Positions 10,857 to 23,559 of a stretch of DNA of 64,000 bases are shown here, in pieces. Location of the stretch: contig ML661885.1 of assembly GCA_007570785.1 (NCBI GenBank), forward strand, positions 19,068,995 through 19,132,994, read 5' to 3'. Each line of letters starts with the position of its first letter. The stretch's first letter is position 1. Origin of the DNA: Antilocapra americana (lineage: Eukaryota; Chordata; Mammalia; Artiodactyla; Antilocapridae). Under the pieces are notes generated by a model. The model searched no databases, had not been told where the DNA came from, and was given only the letters and a program-made list of their open reading frames with translations. Both the position numbers and the translations under genes were made by a program.

Positions 10857-11082
10857 GGCTTCTCTGGTAGCTCAGAGGTAAAGAATCCACCTGCAATTCT
10901 TGGAGATACAGGAAACGCGAGTTCAATCCTGTGGGTGGGGAAGATCCCTGGAGGAAGACATGGCAACCCACTCCAGCATTCTTACCTGGAGAATCCCAGG
11001 GACAGAGGAGCTTGGCATGCTGTAGTTCATGGGGTGGCAAAAAGTGGGACATGACTGAAGCTACTTAGCACATACACGCAGT
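10857..11082 (+). mobile_element. Bov-tA SINE (complete)
   Basis: It begins with the tRNA-derived head GGGCTTCTCTGGTAGCTCAG, includes a B-box-like GAGTTCAATCC, then the BovA body, and ends at ACTTAGCACATACACGCA. The promoter boxes are internal, as usual for RNA polymerase III SINEs. Confidence 0.9.
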
Positions 11083-12690
11083 CAGTGTAGGAGTGACTTA
11101 GGTCCTGAAACATCTTCATCTTATACTTACTTACATCGATTATGTAACATTCTCCAGGGGGCCCTGAGGATTCCTGCCAGGTCAATTTAAAGATTCCAGA
11201 TTTGCTTACCATCAGCAATCCTAGGTCCTGTATATTCATAGAAAAGAATTCTCCCTTTAGCAAATACCAACTTTTCTTTCATCAAGAGGTCTATCATTTG
11301 TCTGGTTAGAAGAACTGTCTCTGTCAAATTCTTTCTATCCCTGGGGCATCAGCCTTACACCCTTTTCATCCAGAAGGAAATGTAAAACACAGCTTCCGTG
11401 TAACCATTTACTTCCCATGAACAAACAAGTATACTTATTTCAAATTATTCAATTCAGGCTAATATATATATTGATAGAGGAGTCACTTTTAACTTGGGAT
11501 AATGAGGAGTATTTCCACCAGCAAGGATCAATGAGAAATTGAAAGATCCTTTGTTCACCCTATTATACTTTTCTTGCTCCTCAAGAAGAAAAGCTAGCTC
11601 CATCTGCAAGTAACACGGATCATTGCCAATGAATCTATGAAATCACTGATACAATTCATAGAAAACTATGGTTTCATTACTGCTTCCCTAAAAGTAAAAG
11701 AAGAGGTAAAAAGGTAAAGAAGAGACCAAAACTATAACAGCACCTGTCAAAGTTGCATTTCCTGTAACAAAGGAAGACTGGTACATCTGAGAACTTCATA
11801 AAGTTAGTGCAAAGCAAGTGTCAAACATGGTCAGTGAAGAAGATCTAGTGGTTATCAACAAAATCCCTTCACTAAGTAGCACAGTGATACAGGGCATAAG
11901 ACCATAGGCAAATATACCAGGAAAGAGCTTCATGGAGTGAATGGGTGACAGATATTCCTTTTTACAGGCCGATGACTCCATCAATGAAAAGAGTATGAAC
12001 TTCTCTTAGAAAGTTGCCATAATACAAGAGAGATAAATAATATGTGACAGAATGACATTTTTAACTGGAAAGCCTTAGTCAAAGAGGGGTTTGATTTTTT
12101 TTAATTGATAAATGTGCTTTTATTTTATTTGTGGAGTAATGATGCTAAGAAAGGCAAATGGAATAATTTTCAATGGAGCAGCAATCACTGAAAAAGAATA
12201 TGCCCTAGATGAAATTTCTAAATGGTCCTCCAAAAAGAATATTTGGAAAGGGCCAACAGGGCTTTTTTGAATGGCTTCAATGTTAGAAGAAATAGTAATA
12301 TTTGTATATTAGAAATGAACTAACTTCCAATCATAGCTAATAAGAGAATATTTTTCAGCTTCTGGAGAGTAAAGATTTTGCTTTCCCATTCTGAAACATG
12401 CATCTTGTGAAAAATTCTCATGATAGGTTATAAAACAGATAAACACTTTTTCATGACATTAAAACTATTATTTCTATTTCTGTGATAGTGCATCCAAGTG
12501 ACATAACTCAGTAATAAATTTAGCATCTCAAAGCACTTTAATCTATTACATCAGAGTCAATATATTTACGTTTTTAATATTGACAGTTACATTTTAGCAT
12601 TTTAAGGAAATAAGCAAATAGCTTGATCAATGACAATGTATCTCTTCCAAAAGGTAAATTCTATTTTCCAATCCCTGGAATAAAAACACA
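11083..12690. other. Unique sequence, no feature recognised
   Basis: No gene or young repeat is visible. The part around 11690-12000 has a balanced composition and several short minus-strand open stretches, but none shows a domain or splice structure that I can support. Confidence 0.45.
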
Positions 12691-12701
12691 AACACACAAA
12701 C

Positions 12702-12703
<2 letters not shown>

Positions 12704-12749
<46 letters not shown>

Positions 12750-12756
12750 TATATTA
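12704..12756. repeat. Long TA microsatellite with a short CA interruption
   Basis: About 18 TA units are followed by ACACACA and more TA units. The length suggests that it varies between individuals. Confidence 0.9.
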
Positions 12757-13425
12757 ATTATGAATTGCTGTTAACAAACTACACCCAGCTCTTTAAAATG
12801 TCACATACTTTTCTCAGTTTTCATAGATCGAGAGTCCAGGCAAATCTTAACTGGGTTTCCTGCTTAGGTTCTGAAAAGGCTGCAGTTAAAACACCAGCCA
12901 GGCTGTGATTTGGAGGCTTGAACTAGGAAGAATTTTATTTTAAACTGACTCAGGTTGTTGTGGGACTTATTTCCTGTAGACTGGATGATTGAAATCCTGG
13001 CTTTCTTATCTATTCTCAGCCCAGGGACTGCTTGCAGCTCCTAAAGCCCAATGTCAGGTCCTTGTTTGTGGTCCCCTCTATAAGCCATCTCATAGCATAG
13101 GAGCTTACTTATTCAAGGCTAGCAGGATCATCTCTCTCTTGAGGAATTCAAAGTTAATTTTAAATGACCTTTATTATGTATGTGAAATCTCTTAACTTTG
13201 CTGTGTAGTATAACCCAATCATAACAGTTAAACTTAGTCACCCCACTACAGTATTCTTGCCTGGAAAACCCCATGGACAGAGGAGCCTGGCAGGCTAAGT
13301 GTCGTATACGACTGAGTGACCTCACTTTACTTTACCTTTGAAATAAGTTACAGCCCAAGTTTAAGGGGGAGAGACTGCACAAGTGTGTAGATGAGAGTTT
13401 GGTAATCATCTTAGAATTCTACCTA
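12757..13425 (-). mobile_element. Old LTR-like mammalian repeat, split by a SINE piece
   Basis: The word order TGCTGTTAACAAACTACACC, GAGAGTCCAGGCAAATCTTA, ACTGACTCAGGTTGTTG and GGGGGAGAGACTGCACAAG follows a common diverged mammalian repeat of about 600 bp, probably a MaLR-type LTR in antisense. The pieces before and after the BovA fragment at 13233-13334 are collinear. The subfamily name is uncertain. Confidence 0.45.
13233..13334 (+). mobile_element. 5'-truncated BovA SINE
   Basis: Only the 3' half of a BovA unit is present, from CAGTATTCTTGCCTGGAAAA to GACTGAGTGACCTCAC. It interrupts the older repeat around it. Confidence 0.85.
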
Positions 13426-13883
13426 TTAATTTGTTATTGGTCATATTTTAAAAAATTGTACCCTTTAATATTTCAAAATCATGAATTCAGCATACATTGT
13501 TCCCAGTTAGATATTACTCTGTAACTTCTGAATCAGTTTTTCCTTTTCAATATCTTTAACTCTCTGACAGACTTATCCATGGTTTATTGTCAGTGCCTGT
13601 TGTTGTGACCTAAAATTGTGAATTGAGATTCTCTAATTCTGATAACAGAATATATAGCTATTACTTAAAAATTTAGAATAAGGTAGTCCTAGAAACTCAA
13701 ATATCTGAGCTTAGGTAGCTTTATAAATATTAAATATCTAGACAGAAACATTAAATATTTAGAAATATTAAAATAGAAAATAATACAAATATTTTCAGGG
13801 AGAACTATGAAAATAAACAATTATAAAGGCATAAGTGAATATATGTTCATAGTACTTTTAAAATACACTGTTAATTTTTCTTC
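13426..13883. other. Unique AT-rich sequence
   Basis: Nothing beyond short AT-rich words such as repeated AATATTAAA near 13730-13780 is visible. Confidence 0.5.
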
Positions 13884-14560
13884 AGCATTCAAAAAACGAA
13901 GATCATGGCATCTGGTCCCATCATTTCATGGCAAATAGATGGGAAAACAATGACAGACTTTATTTTCTTGGGCTCCAAAATCACTGCAGATAGTGATTAC
14001 AGTCACAAAATTAAAAGACACTTGTCCTTTGGAAGAAAAGTAATGACAAACTTGGATAACATATTAAAAAGCAGAGATATTACTTTGCTACAAAGTTCTG
14101 TATAGTCAAAGGTATGGTTTTTCCAGTAGTCATGTATGGATGTGAGAGTTGGACTATAAAGAAAGCTGAGGACCTAAGAATTGATGCTTTCTGACTGTGG
14201 TACTGGAGGACTTTTGAGAGTCCCTTGTACAGCTAGAAGCTCCAACCAGTCCATCCTAAAATAAATCAACTCTGAATATTCATTGGAAAGACTGATGCTG
14301 AAGCTGAAGCTCCAATACTTTGGCCACCTGATGTGAAGAGCCAACTCATTGGAAAAGACCCTGAGGCTTGGAAAAGTTGAAGGCAGGAGGAGAAGGGAAT
14401 GACAGAGAATGAGATGGTTGGATGATATCGCCAACTCAATGGACATGAGTTTGAGCAAACTCTGGGAGATGGTTAAGGACAGGGAAGTCTGGTGTGCTGC
14501 AGTCCATAGGGTCATAAAGAGTCAGACATGAATCGACAACTGAACAAAAACAGCAAAGTG
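13884..14560 (+). mobile_element. BovB (RTE) LINE, 3' end fragment
   Basis: The plus strand carries the last part of BovB ORF2, starting near KIMASGPIISWQIDG, then FLGSKITAD and later words from the C-terminus. The frame is broken by stops and small indels, so it is not functional. It ends with GACAACTGAACAAAAACAG, a diverged form of the BovB 3' terminus. BovB is the RTE-type LINE abundant in ruminants. Confidence 0.9.
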
Positions 14561-15232
14561 GCTACATGTTCTTATCATTTTAAAAATACATTGTTAATCT
14601 TTCTTGCTTAATTTTAATAAATCTATACATATGGAGTACTAGTTCATCCTTTATTTTCTATTTACTTTCATTTACTTTTAAATTCAATTTTATTAAATCA
14701 AATACAGAGATATACCATATAACATGTATTATATTAACAGACAATATTAATGAAATAAAATTGATGCTCCTGATACAATTTTCACATATCAGCTTTAATA
14801 ATGGAAAAAGCAGGTAAGAAACCAGTAGGGATAAAATATTTTTCAATGATAGGTAACAGGAGAATTAGCCATTTGGAAAATAAAATAAAAGCTGGAAATT
14901 TTTTCCACCTTACTCCACAAAACAAATTAATCTTAAAGGAAAAGTGAGTTGTGTATATAAAACACTAAAAAAATTTAGGACAGAAATAAGACCATTTTTC
15001 TAAAAGAAATCTTTATAAGAATAAAATGATGAAAATAAATGAATGATCAAAAATTTCATCAAATAAAAATTAAAGCTTCTTGAGATCAATTCTATACACA
15101 AATTAAAGTAACAGTGGAAAAAAATAAAAGATGTGCTAATATCCTTAATGGATCTATATTTCTCATAATTCAATAAGGATAATTTAAAAAATACCAGTGA
15201 AACATAATAAAGACCACAAACATCCTTATGTC
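14561..15232. other. Unique AT-rich sequence
   Basis: No gene or recognised repeat is visible. Confidence 0.5.
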
Positions 15233-15240
15233 TCCATTAG

Positions 15241-15457
15241 TTTGGGTATGTGCTTAGTTGCACAATTTTATCTGCCTCTTTGTGACCCCATGGACTATGG
15301 CCTGCCAGCCTCCTCTGTCCATGGGGATTCTCCAGGCAAGAATATTGGATTGGGTTGCTATGCCCTCCTCCAGGGAATCTTCTCAAACCAGGGATTAAAT
15401 CCAAGTCTCCCGCATTGCAGGCAGATTCTTTACCATCTGAGGCACCAGGGAAGCCCT
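15241..15457 (-). mobile_element. Bov-tA SINE
   Basis: This is a complete antisense SINE ending in the head sequence GAGGCACCAGGGAAGCCC. Direct repeats TCCATTAG at 15233-15240 and 15458-15465 are the likely target-site duplication. Confidence 0.88.
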
Positions 15458-15465
15458 TCCATTAG

Positions 15466-16082
15466 GTTAAATTGCCAAAATTTAATTATTTTTTCATATA
15501 AGCCATATATGTTACTATTTCTTCCTAATATTTGTATATCATTTTGTCTATTTATTTAATTTTGCATCTGAGATAAAAATGCTAAATAAATGGGGTTTAT
15601 ACTAGAAAAATTAAATAATATTTTTTAGCATAATTTTTAAAAATTTTTTCCATGCCCTTCAGATAATTTAAGTTTTCAACTGCTTCTGGACTATTTGAGT
15701 GATATATAAATTCTTTCTCTTTCTGCTGTTTTCATATTTATTAGCACTATTTTATACAAATAATTCTCTTTTAATTTACTATCCTTTGTAACTGATGTTC
15801 TTTCTCAATTTGTATTTCTTAGTTTTCTTTTTAATGAAACAATCAACAAATTTTGTTTTATAGTAGTACTATGTATTTCCTGAATTTCTCCCAAGAATCC
15901 AACATTGAGATGCATTTATTGTCTATTTCCCTTATTTTTAATTATAAATTTCTGCCTTTTGCCTCTCTCATTTTACTTAGTTATATTCTAATTTCTTGAA
16001 TTGAATGTTATTTTCAGTGTTTAAAGCTAAGTATAACACAGATCCAGGTGACGTTTTATACTTTTTTTTAAAAAAGATCTAT
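15466..16082. other. AT-rich sequence, no feature recognised
   Basis: The sequence is T-rich on the plus strand and could be an old LINE remnant, but no diagnostic word supports a family. Confidence 0.4.
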
Positions 16083-16150
16083 AGGAGCCTGGCAGGCTAC
16101 AGTCCATGGAGTCGCAAAGAGTCAGACGCAGCTGAGTGACTGACACACAT
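16083..16150 (+). mobile_element. Short BovA 3' end
   Basis: AGGAGCCTGGCAGGCTACAG to GCTGAGTGACTGACACAC is the 3' end of a BovA SINE, followed by a few CATA units that look like the decayed tail. Confidence 0.8.
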
Positions 16151-16164
16151 ACATACACATACAT

Positions 16165-17985
16165 TTCCAACAGTTTTAGATTTACAGCAAAATTGAGAGG
16201 AAGTCACAGAGATTTCCATATGCCTCCAGTCCCACATAGTGTCCTCCATTATCAACATTTCCCACCAGAGTAGTACGTTTGTTAGAAATGATGAACATAC
16301 ATTGACACTTTATTATCATCCAAGTCAACTGTTTACATTAGTGGGCTTACCAGGTGGCACAATGATACATCTTGGTTACTTCCAAGCTTTGGCAATTCTT
16401 TGTGCAGGATGCAGCATTTCTGTATCTTATGATAAGAATATGTTTAGTTTTGGAAGAAAACACTTCCAAAGTGACTGTGGCATTGCATTCCTACCAGCAA
16501 TGAATGAGAATTCTGGTTGTTCCACATTTTCATCAACACTTAATGTTGTCATGTTTCAGATTTTGGCTTTTCTTATACGTGTATACTGGCACCTCATTGC
16601 TGTTTTAAATGTGTTTCTCTGATAAAATGATGTGGAGCACCTTTTCACAGGATAATTCATTATCTGTATATCTTTGGTGAGGTGTCTGTTAAGGTCTTTG
16701 TTCCATTCCCTAATGTTTTTTCTTCTTTTTTTTAAACTTACTAAATTTTGAGTTCTTTATATATTTTGGATGAAGTTTTTTGTTTGTTTTTAAGTCTGAA
16801 GTGTCATTTGTAAATATTTTTTTATTCATCATTTCTCATTCTCTTGAGATGTCTTTCATAGAAAATACATTTTTCATTTCAATGAAGTCCAATTTATCTA
16901 TTAATTCTTTCATGGATCATGCATTTAATATTGTATCAAAAAAAAGACACAAACTTTCTCAGGGATAGATATCTAGATTCTGTCCTATGTTATCCGCTAG
17001 AAGTTTTTTAAGTTTATATTTTACATTTAGCTTTATTTTTTAAATATACTTTGAGTTATTTTTTGTGAAATGTGTAAGATATGTGTGAAGAGTCATTATT
17101 TAAATGTACATGTCCAGTTGTTCAAGCATTATTTGTTGAAGAGACTATCTTTGCTCCATTGTGTTGCCTTTGCTCCTTTTTAAAGGCTAGTCATATATTT
17201 ATGGGGGTCTATTTCTGGGCCCTCTTTTTTATTTCATTGATCTATTTGCCTTTTCTTTCACCAATACCACACTGTCTTGATTACCATAGCTTTACTGCAA
17301 ACCTTAAAGTTGGATCGTGTCAGTCCTTCATCTTTTTTTCCTCTTACAATTTTGTATTGAGTATTCTGGTTCTTTTGTCTCTCCATATAAACTTTAGAAT
17401 CCATTTGTTAATATCTCAAAATAACTAACTGGAGTTTTTATTGAGATTAAATTTAATCTGTAGATTAAGTTGGGAAAAAATGACATCTTGACAATATTGA
17501 TATCTTCCAATCTAAGAACATAGACTATATTTCATTTATTTAGTTCTTTGATTTTTCTTATGAATTTTTTTCTCTTTTTGTAGTTTTTCTCAAATGGATC
17601 TTGTTCATATTTTGTTAGATTCACACTTAATTATTTCATTTTGGGGATTCTAATATAAAAGATACTGTGCTATTTCACATTTCACTTGTTTGCTGTTCAT
17701 TTATAGAAAAGTGACTGACTTGTGTAACTTGTATATTAATCTTGTATTTCCCAATCCTTCTATAATCACTTACTAGTTCTAGAAGAATTTGTTTTAAGTT
17801 CTCTCAGATTTTCTATATAAATGATCATGTAATCCATGATCAAAACCAGATTTATTATTTTTTATTCTCAGTCTAAACACTTTCTTGTCTTGTCTTATTA
17901 CATTAACTAGAACTTCCAGTGCATTATGAACATGAAGTGCTGAGAGAGGGGAACTCTTGTCTTGTATCTTCGTATGAATATTATA
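16165..17985 (-). mobile_element. Old L1: antisense 3'UTR and 3' part of ORF2
   Basis: The plus strand shows the well-known antisense L1 order. It starts with 3'UTR words such as GATTTACAGCAAAATTGAG and CTTGGTTACTTCCAAGCTTT, then CCTACCAGCAATGAATGAGA, TTTATATATTTTGGATG, GTCCAATTTATCTATTAATT and CACACTGTCTTGATTACCA. Many stops and indels break ORF2. Divergence is clearly higher than in the L1 at 19.5 kb, so this is an older subfamily. The edges are approximate. Confidence 0.85.
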
Positions 17986-18329
17986 AACATTTAATTGATT
18001 ATCTGGTCATTCAGATTATTGTTCCCTGTGTCCATGATGGTGTTTTAGTCTCATGAGAAATTGTTTTACTAGTCTGTTCAAATCAGAATTTCATTATAAT
18101 ATTGCCTTGTGTACATTACAAATTAATTGCATTTTACAATTTTCTCTCCTTGATTGGAATTGTGAAGCTTCCCAGTTCTTCAATTGAAACTCTTGTTATA
18201 TTTTAACCCATAATAATACTTAGAAAATACCCTAAATCATATTAACAATAAATTTGTAAATTAGCTCTTGAAATAGTTAATACTGAAAGGTTCAGTGAAT
18301 TATTTAATAGATTTCTATTATGGTGGTAG

Positions 18330-18777
18330 CCTGCTCCTTGGAAGAAAAGCTTTGACAAACCTAGACAGCATATTAAAAAGTAGAGACATTACTTTATTGA
18401 CAAAGGTCCATATAGTCAAAGCTGTGGTTTTTCCAGTAGTCACGTATGGATGTGACAGTTGGACAATAAAGAAAGCTGAGCGATGAAGAATTGATGTTCT
18501 TAAACTGTGGTGTTAAAGAAGACTGTTGAGAGTCCCTTGGACTGCAAGGAGGTCAAAACCAGTTAATCCTAAATGAAATCAGTCCTGAATATTCATTGGA
18601 AGGACTGATGCTGAAGCTGAAGCTCCAATACTTTGGTCACCAGATGCAAAGAACTGACTCATTGGAAAAGACCTGATGCTGGGATAGATTGAAGGCAGAA
18701 AGAAGGCCTGGAGTGCTGCAGTTCATGGGGTCGCAAGGAGTTGGAGATGACCTAGTGGTTGAACTGAACTGAACTGA
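18330..18777 (+). mobile_element. BovB / ART2A 3' end
   Basis: It starts inside ORF2 near LGRKALTNLDSILKSRDITL and ends with the repeated TGAACTGAACTGAACTGA terminus. An internal deletion near 18700 removes part of the C-terminal coding region (GGCAGAAAG joins directly to AAGGCCTGGAG). Confidence 0.9.
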
Positions 18778-19276
18778 TGATGGTGGCATCTGTCTAATAA
18801 AGCCTATCATTGACTCTTTAGAACATTTCACATTTTCTAAATAATGCTATAGGTAATAAAAGCTCAAGCTGCTTGGAGGAGGGAGATGTTGACTAGATGT
18901 TACATTTTCAAGTAAATTTGGGAGATGTTACTTTGTATCTCCCTCTTAGAAATTTGCAGTGCATACTAACCTTTTAAAGTTCATGAAAATTATGCTCAGA
19001 GTGAACAAAGTCTAACAGTTTAAATAATTTTTTGCATACAGAAGAAACCATGTCACAGTGATATCCAATATATATATTTTTTACCTTACTCACATAAGTA
19101 TTTTTATCCAGGTGACTCAAAATGAATGGCAAATGGAACAGTATTTTTGCTAGTTATCATCTAATTTTGTTTTGTTATGTGTCACTTTATTTTACAAGTC
19201 TTTTAATGTTATCTCATTCTCAGTATTGCACCCCTTGGATTTTTCTTCTTTACATTTAAAAAAGTGCTTATTATTA
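18778..19276. other. Unique sequence
   Basis: No gene or recognised repeat is visible. Confidence 0.5.
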
Positions 19277-19418
19277 TTTTTTTTTGAAAAACATTTATTT
19301 ATTTTATTTAGTTGACTGTGCCAGGTATTAATTGTGGGATAAGAGATCTTTGATTGAATCCTGCACTTTGCATTGGGAGCACAGAATCTTAGCTACTGTA
19401 CTACCTGGGAAGTCCCAG
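19277..19418 (-). mobile_element. CHR-type artiodactyl SINE, degraded
   Basis: The antisense order TTTATTTATTTTATTTAG, a middle part, then TACTGTACTACCTGGGAAGT matches the CHR SINE family of whales, hippos and ruminants. It is short and diverged, so it is older than the Bov-tA copies. Confidence 0.6.
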
Positions 19419-19537
19419 AAAGTGCTCATTTAAAAACAAAACTCAAACTCAAATGTGATCACGTCACTCTCATTCTGAAGAATATCAGCCATTTTAAATA
19501 AGATGATATCGAAAATAGTTCATTACATACTTGAACG

Positions 19538-21378
19538 TTAAAGAATCTACTTTTTTTTCCTTCTTTTTTTTAATTGTTTTTGCCATACAATGTCATGATA
19601 TCACCATGGGTTTACATATGCTTCCCCTACAGGACCCCCCTCCCTCCTCCCTCCCCCCTGGGAAATCTCACTGCACCAGCCCCAAGCATTAATCCTGGGC
19701 TGGCGATTGATTAGACATATGATAATTAACTTATTTCAATGCCCTTCTCCCATATCATCCCACCCTTACCCTCATCCACAGAGTCCACGAGTCTATTCTA
19801 TACATCTGCATTCCTTTTGCTGTCTCGCATGTTGGGTTCTCGTTACCGTCTTTCTAAATTCCATATATATGTGTTAATATACTGTATTGTTGTTTTTGCT
19901 TCTGGCTTACTTCACTCTGGATAATGGGCTCCAGTTTCGTCCATCTGAGTAGAATTGCTTCAAATGAATACTTAGGAGTATTTCTACCTAAAGAATCAAA
20001 AGACTTGTATATAGAAAACTATAAAACACTGATGAAAGAAATCAAAGAGGACACAAACAGATGGAGAAATGTGCCGTGTTCGTGGATTGGAAGAATCAAT
20101 ATAGTGAAAATGAGTATACTACCCAAAGCAATCTATAGATTCAGTGCAATTCCTATCAAGCTACCAGAGGTCTTTTTCAAAGAATTAGAACAAATAATTT
20201 CTCAATTTGTATGGAAATACAAAAAACCTCGTATAGCCAAAGCAATCTTGAGAAAGAAGAATGGAACTGGCGGAATCAACCTACCTGACTTTAGGCTATA
20301 CTACAAATCCACAGTCATTAAGACAGTATGGTACTGGCACAAAGACAGAAATATAGGTCAATGGAACAGAATAGAAAGCCCAGAGATAAATCCACGCATC
20401 TATGGACACCTTATCTTTGACAAAGGAGGCAAGAATATACAATGGAGAAAAGACAACCTCTTTAACAAGTGGTGCTGGGAAAACTGGACAGCCACTTGTA
20501 AAAGAATGAAACTAAATCACTTTCTAACACCATACACAATGATAAACTCAGAATGGATCAAAGATCTAAGCATAAGACCAGAAACTATAAAACTCCTAGA
20601 GGATAACATAGGCAAAACACTCTCTGCCATAACCCAAAGCGGGATACTCCATGACCCACCTCCCAGAATATTGGAAATAAAAACACGAATAAACAAATGG
20701 GACCTAATTAAAATTAAAAGCTTTTGCACAACAAAGGAAACTATAAGCAAGGTGAAAAGACAGCCTTCAGAATGGGAGAAAATAATAGCCAATGAAGCAA
20801 GGGACAAACAATTAATCTCAAAAATATACAAGCAACTCCTGCAGCTCCATTCTAGAAAAATAAACAACCCAATTAAAAAGTGGGCCAAAGAACTTAACAG
20901 ACATTTCTCCAAAGAAGATATAAAAATGGCTAGCAAACACATGAAAAGATGTTCAACATCACTCATTATCAGAGAAATGCAAATCAAAACCACAATGAGG
21001 TACCACTTTACACCAGTCAGAATGGCTGCCATCCAAAAGTCTACAAGCAATAAATGCTGGAGAGGATGTGGAGAAAAGGGAACCCTCTTACACTGTTGGT
21101 GGGAATGCAAACTAGTACAGCCACTATGGAAAACAGTGTGGAGGTTCCTTAAGAAGCTGCAAATAGTCCTGCCATATGACCCAGCAATCCCACTGCTGGG
21201 CATATACACCGAGGAAACCAGAATTGAAAGAGCCACATGTACCCCAATGTTCATCGCTGCATTGTTTACAATAGCCAGGACATGGAAGCAACCTAGATGC
21301 CCATTAACTGACGAATGGATAAGAAAGCTGTGGAACATATACACAATGGAATATTACTCAGCATTAAAGAATCTACTT
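19538..21378 (-). mobile_element. Young L1 insertion with 5' inversion and 15-bp target duplication
   Basis: Perfect 15-bp repeats (TTAAAGAATCTACTT) at 19538-19552 and 21364-21378 flank the insert. The left part (about 19553-19965) is antisense L1 3'UTR with its poly(A) seen as T-rich sequence at 19551-19572. The right part (about 19966-21363) is the preceding ORF2 sequence in plus orientation. Joining the outer end of the right part (EYYSALK) to the inner end of the left part restores normal L1 order. This is the structure expected from twin priming. It is 5'-truncated within ORF2. The junction lies near 19962-19970. Confidence 0.93.
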
Positions 21379-21384
21379 AACTGA
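19924..21384 (+). pseudogene. L1 ORF2 C-terminal region, open but truncated at both ends
   Basis: A 486-codon open frame runs through the inverted L1 part. The first 13 or so residues come from antisense 3'UTR and the last few from flanking DNA, so only about residues 14-482 are L1 ORF2. They cover the sequence after the reverse transcriptase ([14 protein letters not shown] onwards) to the cysteine-rich domain, with C-X3-C-X7-H-X4-C at 21055-21108. It lacks the endonuclease and reverse transcriptase, has no promoter and should be non-functional. The absence of stops over some 460 codons shows that the insertion is recent. The large minus-strand frame opposite it is only a shadow. Confidence 0.9.
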
Positions 21385-23555
21385 ATCTATTTCTATCCCT
21401 TCAAACTTTGCCTTCTGTGTCCCACAGAGTAGGCACTAGTGGTCAGCTTTCTTCTCTATTCTCTCTTTTCCCTTCCTGTATAGTCAAATTCATTGCTTTG
21501 GATACTGAATCTAACTCTCTTACCTCTCCTTTTGGTATCTTTGTAGATATTTTTTTTATGAATTCCTCTAAATGTTGACATATTACAAAGCTCCTGGGAT
21601 GCAACTTCTTAAAATAAGTTACCTACATTTAGAGTACAAATGAGATACTATTCAAAGTAATTATTTTTTCAAAATATCTCAGCTACTCACTGATAGAAAG
21701 TCTCTGGTTGTGTTTAGTTTATATTCAGTATGCTATTTAAAATCCATGATGGTATAACCTAAAATTTCATTATTTCATTCCCTGTGAAAGGTATAGGGTC
21801 ACTGATGGACGTAAACTAAATTCAATAGAAATGACAGAGTATACCAACTATTTTTTCCAGTCATGTGCAGACAACGTTTATGTGTATGAAGAGAATATCT
21901 GAATACAAAGAAAAAACAAATGTATATATTTTTTAATATATATTTGCGAGCACAAAATTATTTTAGTAGTACTCTTTCTGCACACTATATTTAATTTATG
22001 CATTATTGAAAAGAGTCAAATGTTACAACGAAGTAAATTTGGGAGGAAATAAAAATGATTTTGCAAAATAATCTCCAGCTAAACCTGATACTACAAAAAA
22101 CTTTGTGCTCCCTTATTTTCTATATATTCTCCTTGGTATATTCAATGCCTTGCAAAGTACTTAAATTGCATAGCAGATAATGAGTAGATGCATTGAATTA
22201 ATAAATAAATGAATAATGAATAATTCAAGTTTTGAAAGAAACAGTGTCTCAAGATGACCTGTTCTTTCCAGACTTTTGTTCTTCATATCCTCAAAGACAT
22301 AAAGTTTTTGGTGATATTCAAAAAATTTTGCTCTGGTTAATTTTTCCCTGATTTAGAGTCTGTTGATTTTAGTCTCTACATCTGAATTGTTGCATTCAAT
22401 AAATTTGGCCTATTTATTATAAAGAGGATTTGTATCAGAAGCTGTTAACTGAATCTTTAAAAAAATGATGGATCCTCTCCTAAATTTGTGCAAACCTTTG
22501 ATATCATTTTTTAAAAAGTCTTACATGTAATCTGACACTTTTAATGCTCATTTCTACTTACTTTACTTGACAAGTTCAACATGCACATTTATACCATAAC
22601 AATGTTGAAGTACACATTTTTCCATCCAAAAATTATACCTACTTTCCTATAAAGTCTTAATTTTTTTATTTTATGTTATAAGCATTATCACCTTTTCATT
22701 AATATGTGAAGCTCTTATAGTTTCACCCTTCTGTTTCACCCCCTTTTCACAGATCCATTTCAAGTTCAATTAGTACAATTAAATGTTTTATTTATAATAT
22801 TTTTATGCCTTATGTAAAATATGCCTATAAAGATTATGAACTAACACAGGGAATCTACTCACTGTCTTCATAATTCCTTCCAGGAGCTAGAATACCAATT
22901 TTCTTTAGTCATCATAACACCTTTAAGTATATTATTCATTTATTTTTTCAATCTAAAATATTTATATATTTATAAAATAATTATATCACTTTTGATCTCT
23001 TCAAAGTTGTTTCAGATCTGTTCATACTTCAAATATTTTTCCTGGTAAAATTATATATTCTTTCATATCACACAATTCTTTTATATGAAAAACTAAAGAC
23101 ACTCAACTTTTAAATAAAAAGGAATGGATTAGCTTTTGTTATTAAACGTAAAAGTAGCAACCAGCCCATAAAACACACAATCAATAACTAGAAGATACAA
23201 TTAATCTTAGAAGACATTCAAAAAATAATTATTTTAAATGAAATTTAAAGCTATTAACCACTACCATCTGTTTGTTTATAAAATGATTGCATTTACAAGC
23301 ATGCATACTCTCTGAATGCTTTATAACATTCTTTTTCTTGATTTAAATTTTTATTTCTTTGTCCTAATAATATTCATAATAATAATAAAATATGCTTCAG
23401 TTAAAGTTATGAGACACATGTTTTGTCTGTATTAGCCAAAGTTCTATCAAAAAATACTCCAAGAAATTTTAAAAAATTACACATATCTCTACACAACATT
23501 TTTCATTGGAAACAAAGTACTTAAAATAATGTCAAAAACTAAAGGCACAAATAAA
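21379..23555. other. Unique AT-rich sequence
   Basis: No gene, RNA or recognised repeat is visible in these 2.2 kb. Confidence 0.5.
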
Positions 23556-23559
23556 AATG

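Noticed and set aside
10857..10960. tRNA-like A and B boxes
   Set aside because: They belong to the tRNA-derived head of a SINE; no complete tRNA cloverleaf is present here or in the other SINEs.
16239..17428. Plus-strand open frames of 62-127 codons
   Set aside because: They are antisense to old L1 3'UTR and ORF2 sequence and show no independent coding signal.
20517..21344. 275-codon minus-strand open frame
   Set aside because: It lies exactly opposite the L1 ORF2 C-terminal frame, which shows the cysteine motif and family sequence; the minus frame is a shadow.
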